From Porphyrobacter sp. (GTDB lineage Bacteria; Pseudomonadota; Alphaproteobacteria; Sphingomonadales; Sphingomonadaceae), in the NCBI GenBank assembly GCA_014359685.1, contig JACIYY010000222.1, forward strand, positions 1-5,186: DNA of 5,186 bases. The letters run 5' to 3'. Under the pieces are notes generated by a model. The model did not search any database. It was not told where the DNA came from and saw only the letters and a list, made by a program, of their open reading frames with translations. The number at the start of each line of letters is the position of its first letter. Position 1 is the first letter of the stretch. Shown one piece after another: positions 1 through 5,186 of this stretch. The translations under genes and the position numbers were made by a program.

Positions 1-891
1 GCTCGGCGGATCGCGCAGGAGCGGGGACTCGACCTGGCCACGATCACGGGCAGCGGCCCCAATGGCCGGATCGTCAAGGCCGATCTCGAGGGTGCAGCCG
101 CCGCACCGGCCCCCGCGCCTGCTCCGCCAGCGGCCGCCGCACCGGCCCCGGCAGCGCCCGCCGCGCCGCCCCAGCCCCAGCCGCAGCCGCAGGATTTCGG
201 CATCCCCCACACCGCCTCCAAGCTGTCGTCGATCCGCAAGGTGATCGCCCGCCGGCTGACCGAATCCAAGCAGCAGGTGCCGCACATCTACCTCACCGTC
301 GATGTCCGGCTCGATGCGCTGCTCAAGCTGCGGGGCGAGCTCAACGCGGCGCTGGAGCCGCAGGCAATCAAGCTGAGCATCAACGACCTGCTGGTGAAGG
401 CACTCGCCAAGGCGCTGCTGGCGGTGCCCAGATGCAATGTTCAGTTCGCCGGCGACACGCTGCTGACCTTCCATCGTGCCGACATCTCGGTGGCGGTGTC
501 GATCCCGGAAGGGCTGATCACCCCGATCGTCAAGGATGCCGGCGCCAAGTCGGTCAGCGCGATCAGCACGGAGATGAAGGATCTCGCCGCCCGCGCCCGC
601 GAGGGCCGACTGGCGCCTGAGGAATATCAGGGCGGCACCGCCTCGCTCAGCAACATGGGCATGTACGGGATCACGCAGTTCGATGCGATCATCAACCCGC
701 CGCAGGGCATGATCCTGGCGGTCGGCGCGGGTGAGCAGCGTGCCGTGGTGACCGACGGCGCGCTCGGCATCGCAACCGTGATGAGCGCCACCGGCAGCTT
801 CGACCACCGCGCCATCGACGGCGCCGACGGCGCGGCGCTGATGAAGGCGTTCAAGGATTTGTGCGAGGCGCCCCTGGGGCTGGTGGCTTGA
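1..891 (+). CDS. pdhC: Pyruvate dehydrogenase E2, dihydrolipoamide acetyltransferase (5'-truncated by window edge)
   Basis: This is the C-terminal 296 residues of the core subunit of the pyruvate dehydrogenase complex, which moves the acetyl group from lipoamide to CoA in the cytoplasm. The frame is open from base 1, so the lipoyl domain and start lie upstream. Fragment residues 1-31 are a peripheral-subunit-binding domain (ARRIAQERGLDL, then GSGPNGRIVKAD), which holds E1/E3. Residues 32-64 are an Ala/Pro linker ending in PQPQPQPQ. The rest is the catalytic acyltransferase domain, with SNMGMYGITQFDAIINPPQ (217-235) and the active-site SFDHRAIDG (His269, Asp273). The SNxGM(Y/F)GI...AIINPPQ block is typical of pyruvate E2 rather than 2-oxoglutarate E2. 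A branched-chain E2 is less likely but not excluded without the lipoyl part and the E1 genes. An internal GTG at 241 is not a credible start because the linker and binding domain precede it in frame. Confidence 0.95.
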   Translation, partial: ARRIAQERGLDLATITGSGPNGRIVKADLEGAAAAPAPAPAPPAAAAPAPAAPAAPPQPQPQPQDFGIPHTASKLSSIRKVIARRLTESKQQVPHIYLTVDVRLDALLKLRGELNAALEPQAIKLSINDLLVKALAKALLAVPRCNVQFAGDTLLTFHRADISVAVSIPEGLITPIVKDAGAKSVSAISTEMKDLAARAREGRLAPEEYQGGTASLSNMGMYGITQFDAIINPPQGMILAVGAGEQRAVVTDGALGIATVMSATGSFDHRAIDGADGAALMKAFKDLCEAPLGLVA

Positions 892-1283
892 ACAAGGAGC
901 GCGCAGCTATCCGCGACCCCGCGATCCGCGTCATCGCCATGCCGGCCGACGCCAACCCCGATGGGGATATCTTCGGTGGCTGGCTGATGAGCATCATGGA
1001 CAGCGCCGCGGGCCTCGCCGCCGCGCGCCACGCGCATGGACGGGTGGCGACGGTGGCGATGGACGGGGTCCAGTTTCACGAGCCGGTCAAGGTCGGCGAC
1101 GAGGTCAGCGTCTATGCCACGATCGAGCGGGTTGGCCGCACCAGCATCACCATTGCCGTCGACGCCTGGCGTCGCCCGCGCCATTCGGGCGGAGCCAGCA
1201 AGGTGACCGAGGCGAAGTTCACCTTCGTCGCCCTCGATCACAACGGGCGGCCGCGGCAGATCAACGGACAGGAGCAGGCCTGA
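888..1283 (+). CDS. YciA-like hotdog-fold acyl-CoA thioesterase
   Basis: A 131-residue cytoplasmic thioesterase predicted to hydrolyse acyl-CoA to free acid and CoA. It has the single-hotdog layout of the YciA/acyl-CoA hydrolase family. RVIAMPADANPDGDIFGGWL (14-33) runs into MDSAAG, where Asp38 matches the catalytic Asp of YciA. HGRVATVAMDGVQFHEPVKV (50-69) covers the central strands, and TEAKFTFVALDHNGR (107-121) is the closing strand. The TTG at 888 is chosen because it overlaps the E2 stop (TTGA), which suggests translational coupling, and keeps the first beta strand whole. A GTG at 861 would add nine residues that sit on E2 codons. The ATG at 939 would cut into the first strand. The ribosome site for 888 is weak (GGGG at 876-879). 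The downstream gene begins on the last base of this stop. The substrate cannot be read from the sequence. Confidence 0.9.
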   Translation: MNKERAAIRDPAIRVIAMPADANPDGDIFGGWLMSIMDSAAGLAAARHAHGRVATVAMDGVQFHEPVKVGDEVSVYATIERVGRTSITIAVDAWRRPRHSGGASKVTEAKFTFVALDHNGRPRQINGQEQA

Positions 1284-2692
1284 TGGCTGAGCAATACGAC
1301 GTCATCGTGCTGGGCAGCGGCCCCGGCGGCTATGTCGCCGCGATCCGCTGCGCCCAATTGGGCCTCCGGACCGCGATCGTGGAGCGTGAGCTGCTGGGCG
1401 GCATCTGCCTCAACTGGGGCTGCATCCCGACCAAGGCGTTGCTGCGCTCGGCGGAGATCTACCATTACATGCAGCACGCCAAGGATTACGGCCTCGCCGC
1501 CCAAGCGATCAGCGCCGACCTTGCAGCGGTGGTCGAGCGCAGCCGGGGCGTCGCCAGGCAGCTCAACCAGGGCGTCACCCACCTGATGAAGAAGAACAGG
1601 ATTGCGGTGCACAAGGGGGAGGGCACGCTGACCGGGCCGACCACGCTGACGGTGAAGGGGGAGAAGGGCGAGGAGCATCTGTCCGCCAGCCACGTCATCG
1701 TCGCCACCGGCGCGCGCGCGCGCGACCTGCCCTTTGCCCCGGCGGACGGGAAGCGCGTGTGGACCTACCGCCATGCGATGACGCCGCCGGAAATGCCGGG
1801 CAAGCTTCTGGTGATCGGCAGCGGCGCGATCGGGATCGAGTTCGCCAGCTTCTATAACGACATGGGGGCAGAGGTCACGGTGGTCGAGATGCTCGACCGG
1901 ATCGTCCCGGTGGAGGATGCCGACATCTCCGCCTTCCTCCACAAAGCGCTGGTGAAACAAGGGATTGCGATCCGGACCGGAGCCGGCGTCGAGGCTCTTG
2001 AGGTGTCCGACAAGGGCGTGTCCGCGACCATCAAGGACCGCGACGGCACGCTCGCCACGATGCAATTCAGCCACGTCATCGTCGCCATCGGGATCGTCCC
2101 CAATACCGAGAATATCGGCCTCGACGCGCTGGTCGAGATGGATCGCGGCTTCATCCGCATCGACCCCTATGGCCGCACCAAGGCCAAGGGCCTGTGGGCG
2201 ATCGGCGACTGCACCCCCGGCCCATGGCTCGCGCACAAGGCCAGCCACGAAGGCGTGACCGCCGCCGAGGCGATCGCGCAGGAACTGGGCAAGGCCGATG
2301 TGCATCCCCATCCGCTCGACCGCAACGCCATCCCCGGCTGCACCTATTGCCGCCCGCAGATCGCCAGCGTCGGGCTGACCGAGGCGAAGGCGAAGGAGGC
2401 CGGGCACGAGGTCAGGACCGGCACCTTCCCATTCATCGGCAACGGCAAGGCCATCGCGCTCGGAGAGGCCGAGGGGATCGTGAAGACGGTGTTCGACGCA
2501 AGGACCGGAGAGCTGCTGGGCGCCCATATGTGCGGCGCCGAAGTGACCGAGCTGATCCAGGGCTACACGATCGGCAAGGTGCTGGAGACGACCGAGGTCG
2601 AGCTGATGCAGACCGTGTTCCCGCACCCGACCTTGTCGGAGATGATGCACGAAAGCGTTCTGGCCGCCTATGGTCGCGCGCTGCATATCTGA
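1283..2692 (+). CDS. lpdA: Dihydrolipoamide dehydrogenase (E3)
   Basis: A complete 469-residue FAD flavoenzyme that reoxidises dihydrolipoamide and reduces NAD+, the E3 step of the 2-oxoacid dehydrogenase complexes. In order: FAD-binding GSGPGG (11-16); redox disulfide in GGICLNWGCIPTKALL (Cys42, Cys47); NAD-binding GSGAIG (179-184) with Glu202 at the end of the second strand, as expected for NAD over NADP; second FAD motif AIGDC (306-310); and the dimerisation domain ending in FPHPTLSE (447-453), where His448 and Glu453 form the catalytic pair from the partner subunit. GCTYCRPQ (352-359) contains an extra CxxC. The length is normal for the family. The ATG is preceded by AGGAG at 1270-1274, eight bases upstream, and overlaps the thioesterase stop (TGATG). 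The position next to pdhC says this copy serves pyruvate dehydrogenase, though it may be shared with other complexes. Confidence 0.98.
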   Translation: MAEQYDVIVLGSGPGGYVAAIRCAQLGLRTAIVERELLGGICLNWGCIPTKALLRSAEIYHYMQHAKDYGLAAQAISADLAAVVERSRGVARQLNQGVTHLMKKNRIAVHKGEGTLTGPTTLTVKGEKGEEHLSASHVIVATGARARDLPFAPADGKRVWTYRHAMTPPEMPGKLLVIGSGAIGIEFASFYNDMGAEVTVVEMLDRIVPVEDADISAFLHKALVKQGIAIRTGAGVEALEVSDKGVSATIKDRDGTLATMQFSHVIVAIGIVPNTENIGLDALVEMDRGFIRIDPYGRTKAKGLWAIGDCTPGPWLAHKASHEGVTAAEAIAQELGKADVHPHPLDRNAIPGCTYCRPQIASVGLTEAKAKEAGHEVRTGTFPFIGNGKAIALGEAEGIVKTVFDARTGELLGAHMCGAEVTELIQGYTIGKVLETTEVELMQTVFPHPTLSEMMHESVLAAYGRALHI

Positions 2693-2756
2693 CATGTGTC
2701 GGGGCCGCAGGATGGCCTGATCGAGGATCGGGCGCTCCCATTCCCGGTCAGCAATA

Positions 2757-2776
2757 TGGCTGGGTCAGGCCAGCCA
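2757..2776 (-). terminator. Hairpin at the end of the minus-strand operon, possible weak terminator
   Basis: TGGCTGG (2757-2763) is a perfect inverted repeat of CCAGCCA (2770-2776) across a six-base loop. The apbE stop codon (2765-2767) lies inside that loop. On the minus strand the stem is followed by TATTGC, a poor U-tract, so this is at best a weak intrinsic terminator or a 3' end stabiliser. On the plus strand the hairpin is followed by GC-rich sequence, so it is unlikely to stop lpdA transcripts efficiently. No better hairpin is seen in the 72-bp convergent gap 2693-2764. Confidence 0.35.
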
Positions 2777-3697
2777 GCGGCGCCAGGCCGCGCTGGTCGC
2801 GGCGCCGCCGGCGGTCACGATCCGCGCCGGCACATGGTAGCGGTCGGCGAAGCGCAGCCCCTCCTCCGGCCCTTGAACCATGATCGCGGTGGCGAGCGCG
2901 TCGGCCTGCATGCACCCGCGATGCAGCACGCTGACCGCGCGGACCCGCTCGTCCAGGGGGCAGCCGGTGCGCGGGTCGAGCGTGTGCGACCATGATCGGC
3001 CACCCGCCTGCCGCCGCCGGTGCCAGCTTCCGGAGGTCGCCACCGCCCAGCCGGTCAGCCCGATCCGCACGCTCGGCGCAGCGCAATCGGGCACCGGCTC
3101 TAGCGCCACCCACCACGGCAGCCCGTCGCCGCGCAGCCCGATCCCGCGCAGCTCTCCGCCGATCTCCAGCAAGGCATGACCGATGCCGATCCGCTGGAGC
3201 GCGGCGATCCCCATATCGACCGCAAAGCCCTTGGCGATACCCGACAGGTCGAGCGCCAGACCGCCGGGCTGCACCAGCTCCGCCGCCCCCGCCGACCAGT
3301 CGAGCGCCCACCAGCGAGAGCCGCCATTGCCGCCGCCATCGGGCACGGCATCGGGCGCGGGAGCGACGCCGAAGCCCCATGCCTCGGTGGCGGTGCCCAG
3401 CGCCGGATCGAAGGCCCCGCCGCTGGCCCGCGCCACCTGCAGAGCGCAGTCGAGCACGATGCCGAACTGCGCGCCTATGGCGATGCGGCTGCCGGCCGGC
3501 GCGCGGTTGAAGCGGCTGAGCTGCGAATCGGGCTCCCACTGGCTCATCTGCGCGATGACGCGGCCGAACACCCGCTCCAGCGCGGCGCCTGCGCGCTCAG
3601 GGTCGAGCGACGGCGGCGCCACCGCCTCCAGCGACCAGCTGGTGCCCATCGTGTCGCCGCCAAGGCGGATCGTCGCGCCGCCCGGCAGCGGCCGCAC
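2765..3697 (-). CDS. apbE: FAD:protein FMN transferase, ApbE family
   Basis: ApbE enzymes use FAD and Mg2+ to link FMN through its phosphate to Ser/Thr of a target protein. The family motifs are all present over 310 residues from the GTG: GGDTMGTSWSL (13-23), MSQWEPDSQLSRFN (51-64), ASGGAFDPALG (91-101), LDLSGIAKGFAVD (149-161), LLEIGGELRG (176-185), ATSGSWHR (220-227), SHTLDPRTG (237-245) and MQADALATA (263-271), where Asp266 and Thr270 are the expected metal-site residues. No signal peptide or lipobox is visible, whereas many Gram-negative ApbE proteins are exported. The start is uncertain. GTG 3697 is the only canonical codon that keeps the first strand; ATG 3649 would delete it. The 68 bases between the DUF4198 stop and this GTG are open in the same frame and read like protein. 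It is the last gene of the operon, and its probable client is the DUF2271 protein. Confidence 0.93.
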   Translation of the reverse strand: MRPLPGGATIRLGGDTMGTSWSLEAVAPPSLDPERAGAALERVFGRVIAQMSQWEPDSQLSRFNRAPAGSRIAIGAQFGIVLDCALQVARASGGAFDPALGTATEAWGFGVAPAPDAVPDGGGNGGSRWWALDWSAGAAELVQPGGLALDLSGIAKGFAVDMGIAALQRIGIGHALLEIGGELRGIGLRGDGLPWWVALEPVPDCAAPSVRIGLTGWAVATSGSWHRRRQAGGRSWSHTLDPRTGCPLDERVRAVSVLHRGCMQADALATAIMVQGPEEGLRFADRYHVPARIVTAGGAATSAAWRRWLA

Positions 3698-3765
3698 CGC
3701 CTCGGGCGCGAGGTCGGGCGGCAGCAGCAGCTCGTCGACCGCGAGGTCGTCGCTCGCCGATCGGG

Positions 3766-4587
3766 TCAGAGCGGCAGGAACTCCAGCACAGCGGTGTAGG
3801 ACGCCATGGGCGCCGGCGGCACGGCTTCCGCGCCTCCGCCATGCGAGGCTTCGAGATAGTACATTCCGGGCTCGGCCGCCTGCAGCGTCACGGTCCCTTG
3901 CGCATCTGCGGTCAGGGTCTGGATCCCGGCCTCGTCACGATAGCGGGTTCCGCCCGCAACGAACTCGACCTCCAGCCCGGCGGCGGGCTGCCCGTCGATC
4001 AGGAAGCGCATCTGCGCCGGCTCTCCGGCGACGAGGTCGTTGGGGTGCGTCACGGGCACCATCTCCAGCCCCCGGCCGGTGGCCTGCAGAGCGGCATCGG
4101 TGGGGGCGCCCAGCGTCACGAAGGTCTCGGTCCGGCCGCTGGTCTGGATGGTGCGGATCTCGGTCGCGCCGGCCGGCACCTGCTCGGCGCTGCCACGAAA
4201 GCGGCGACGCTCGCCGTCGAGCATGTAGCTGCCCATCGTGCCGTCGCTGACCAGTGCGATCCGGTAGGTGCCCTGCTGCGTCAGCGGCACGTCGAAAACG
4301 CTGCGATAGGTGCCCGATCCGATGATCGCCGGCTCCACCGCCTGTCCGTCCGGCCCAGTGATGGCCAGGCCATCGAGCGGCATCGGCCGGTGGTCGAAGC
4401 TGAACAGGCCGTTGGAGGCGGCAGCGTCCACCGTCACCGCAGAGGTATCGCCGGCGATCACCGTGGAGGAGGGCAGCAGCCAGCGCCGATGCGCCTCGGC
4501 CGGACCGGGCAGCAGCGCGGCGAGACCCACGGCAAGACCGGCGGCGAGGAGAGTGGGGCGGGCAAATAGGGCAGGGCGGGCAAACAT
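3766..4587 (-). CDS. Secreted DUF4198 protein, putative periplasmic metal-handling component
   Basis: A 273-residue exported protein of the DUF4198 type, a family that includes components linked to nickel/cobalt uptake. The exact role here is not known. Residues 1-32 form a Sec signal peptide: FARPALFARP, then a Leu/Ala core (12-27), then PAEA as the cleavage site. Cleavage after Ala32 would leave His33 (HRRWLLPS) as the mature N-terminus, similar to the AHxxWL start common in this family. The first domain runs to about residue 185. Residues 188-248 look like a second Ig-like/transthyretin-like beta domain (MRFLIDGQPAAGLEVEF, then TADAQGTVTLQAAEPGMYYL). Other histidines are His66, His181 and His249. 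There are no membrane segments beyond the signal. The ATG is supported by GGAGA at 4597-4601, nine bases upstream. It lies 36 bases after the DUF2271 gene and ahead of apbE, which implies one transcript. Confidence 0.82.
   Translation of the reverse strand: MFARPALFARPTLLAAGLAVGLAALLPGPAEAHRRWLLPSSTVIAGDTSAVTVDAAASNGLFSFDHRPMPLDGLAITGPDGQAVEPAIIGSGTYRSVFDVPLTQQGTYRIALVSDGTMGSYMLDGERRRFRGSAEQVPAGATEIRTIQTSGRTETFVTLGAPTDAALQATGRGLEMVPVTHPNDLVAGEPAQMRFLIDGQPAAGLEVEFVAGGTRYRDEAGIQTLTADAQGTVTLQAAEPGMYYLEASHGGGAEAVPPAPMASYTAVLEFLPL
4556..4584 (-). repeat. Direct repeat, 11-bp unit, 18-bp period, in the DUF4198 signal peptide
   Basis: GGGCGGGCAAA occurs at 4556-4566 and again at 4574-4584 (plus-strand reading). 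The 18-bp period equals six codons and produces FARPAL FARPTL at residues 2-13 of the DUF4198 protein. It looks like a local in-frame duplication that lengthens the N-region of the signal peptide. No regulatory role is apparent. Confidence 0.7.
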
Positions 4588-4596
4588 GGCAGGCGG

Positions 4597-4601
4597 TCTC
4601 C
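4597..4601 (-). promoter_or_regulatory. Ribosome binding site of the DUF4198 gene
   Basis: GGAGA on the minus strand, nine bases before the ATG at 4587, inside the 36-bp gap after the DUF2271 stop. It supports this ATG over any internal start, so the whole signal peptide including the FARP repeat is translated. Confidence 0.6.
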
Positions 4602-4623
4602 GATACAGGGGGCAGGGGAAGGA

Positions 4624-5151
4624 TCAGGGGCGAACCGACAGGCGCACCGCGCCCAGCTCGCTGGTGCCGGTGGCGGTGGCGGTTTGCGGCGCGCGGGCGG
4701 GCCATTGGAACGGCACCGTTACCAGCTCGCGCCCGCCGACCTCGCGCGCGGCTTCCACCCGCAGCCGATAGGCGCCGGGCGCCAGCCGGCCGAGCGGCCG
4801 CGCACCCTCAGGGAAACGCAGCGTATAGCGCCCCGGCGGCTGGGTCGGGCCGCTGACGCCATTGACCGGCATGGTCAGCGAGCGCCCGGCGCGGCGCCAC
4901 CAGGTGCGCAGGTCGGGCAGCCATTTGGTCCCCGCCTCCTCGCCGCGCATGTCGACATCGTACCAGGCGTCCAGATTGGCGACGACCTTGCCGGCCGCGT
5001 CCTCGATCCAGATCGCGACGTAGGGATTGTGATATTCCGCCACCCTCTGGCGCGGGATCTCGATGCTGACCTGCAATTCCCCGGCCATGGCTGGAGAGGC
5101 GGAGGCGGAGGCGACAACGCCGCCGGCGGCGATGATGAAGGTCTTGTGCAA
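4624..5151 (-). CDS. Secreted DUF2271 protein, probable ApbE flavinylation client
   Basis: A 175-residue periplasmic protein of the DUF2271 family, whose biochemical role is not established. Residues 1-23 are a Sec signal peptide: HKTF, a small-residue core, then SPAMA, with cleavage predicted before GELQ. The family signature follows: YHNPYVAIWIEDAAGKVV (40-57), WLPDLRTWWRRAGR (77-90), then NGVSGPTQPPGRYTL (97-111) and a C-terminal beta region (124-152) with GAYRLRVEAAREVGG. SGPT resembles the SGAT core that ApbE modifies, with Thr103 as the possible FMN acceptor. The start is TTG: it has AAAGGA six bases upstream and directly precedes the signal peptide, and the next in-frame Met is residue 22. 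The frame stays open upstream to the window edge but has no ATG/GTG/TTG there. It is the first complete gene of the minus-strand operon. Confidence 0.85.
   Translation of the reverse strand: MHKTFIIAAGGVVASASASPAMAGELQVSIEIPRQRVAEYHNPYVAIWIEDAAGKVVANLDAWYDVDMRGEEAGTKWLPDLRTWWRRAGRSLTMPVNGVSGPTQPPGRYTLRFPEGARPLGRLAPGAYRLRVEAAREVGGRELVTVPFQWPARAPQTATATGTSELGAVRLSVRP
4843..4863 (-). other. Candidate FMN-attachment motif NGVSGPT in the DUF2271 protein
   Basis: Residues 97-103 (Asn-Gly-Val-Ser-Gly-Pro-Thr) line up with the ApbE target consensus Asp-x-x-(Ser/Thr)-Gly-Ala-Thr. The acceptor Thr and the Ser-Gly are kept; Asp is replaced by Asn and Ala by Pro. The assignment rests on motif resemblance plus apbE two genes downstream in the same operon. 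Whether the altered motif is still modified cannot be told from sequence. Confidence 0.5.
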
Positions 5152-5157
5152 GGGCGG

Positions 5158-5163
5158 TCCTTT
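5158..5163 (-). promoter_or_regulatory. Ribosome binding site that fixes the TTG start of the DUF2271 gene
   Basis: AAAGGA on the minus strand, six bases before TTG at 5151. It is the best Shine-Dalgarno match near this gene and the main reason for accepting the rare start codon. Confidence 0.65.
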
Positions 5164-5186
5164 CGCCGTCAGTGGATCAGGAAGAC

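Noticed and set aside
97..192. A repetitive GC-rich stretch that resembles a tandem repeat.
   Set aside because: It encodes the Ala/Pro and PQ-rich flexible linker usual in E2 proteins, not an independent repeat element.
627..1241. A minus-strand frame of 204 codons across the E2 end and the thioesterase.
   Set aside because: It is antisense to two recognised genes and has no domain. The apparent tandem arrangement with the frame opposite lpdA is a by-product of the same codon bias.
1282..1283. Possible frameshift or gene fusion between the thioesterase and lpdA.
   Set aside because: The TGATG overlap with a good AGGAG eight bases before the ATG is normal translational coupling, and both proteins are full length.
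1709..1724. An alternating GC tract that could be slippage-prone or Z-DNA-forming.
   Set aside because: It encodes the conserved ATGARARDLP region of lpdA and the frame is intact, so codon choice explains it.
1238..2695. A long minus-strand reading frame (485 codons) lying wholly opposite lpdA.
   Set aside because: It is the mirror of a highly conserved lpdA with strong GC codon periodicity, and its translation is His/Asp/Gly/Leu-rich with no recognisable domain. Long antisense frames are expected at this GC content.
2693..2764. Possible small RNA or promoter in the convergent gap.
   Set aside because: No promoter-like -35/-10 pair and no extended structure is visible apart from the hairpin at its end.
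3183..4250. A plus-strand frame of 355 codons opposite apbE and the DUF4198 gene.
   Set aside because: The product is a low-complexity Arg/Ser/Ala/Pro sequence typical of the wrong frame in GC-rich DNA, while the opposite strand carries complete family motifs.

Overview
The window is very GC-rich (roughly two thirds G+C by eye) and densely coding. Its pyruvate dehydrogenase E2/E3 proteins and its DUF2271/DUF4198/ApbE set most resemble those of alphaproteobacteria, probably a sphingomonad. That placement comes from recognising motifs and gene order, not from a search. No rRNA, tRNA, CRISPR, insertion sequence, integrase or phage gene is visible.

The left half (1-2692, + strand) is the end of a pyruvate dehydrogenase operon. 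It holds the C-terminal 296 residues of the dihydrolipoamide acetyltransferase E2, then a 131-residue YciA-like hotdog acyl-CoA thioesterase that starts on a TTG overlapping the E2 stop, then a complete 469-residue dihydrolipoamide dehydrogenase E3 whose ATG overlaps the thioesterase stop by one base. The three are packed as if co-transcribed and translationally coupled. E2 makes acetyl-CoA, E3 reoxidises the lipoamide, and the thioesterase may release CoA from an acyl-CoA formed nearby.

A 72-bp convergent gap (2693-2764) follows. A perfect 7-bp hairpin spans the end of the minus-strand unit.

The right half (2765-5186, - strand) is a second operon, read from right to left: a secreted DUF2271 protein, a secreted DUF4198 protein and an ApbE-type FAD:protein FMN transferase. 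ApbE attaches FMN covalently to Ser/Thr in a short motif of its target. The DUF2271 protein carries a variant of that motif, NGVSGPT, and nothing else in the window does. The likely reading is a periplasmic flavin-linked redox or metal (iron/copper) handling system whose membrane partner, often a PepSY-type protein in related gene sets, lies just beyond the right edge. This is the most interesting part of the window. Two details do not fit neatly: the flavinylation motif is altered at two positions, and the ApbE has no visible export signal and a poorly defined start.
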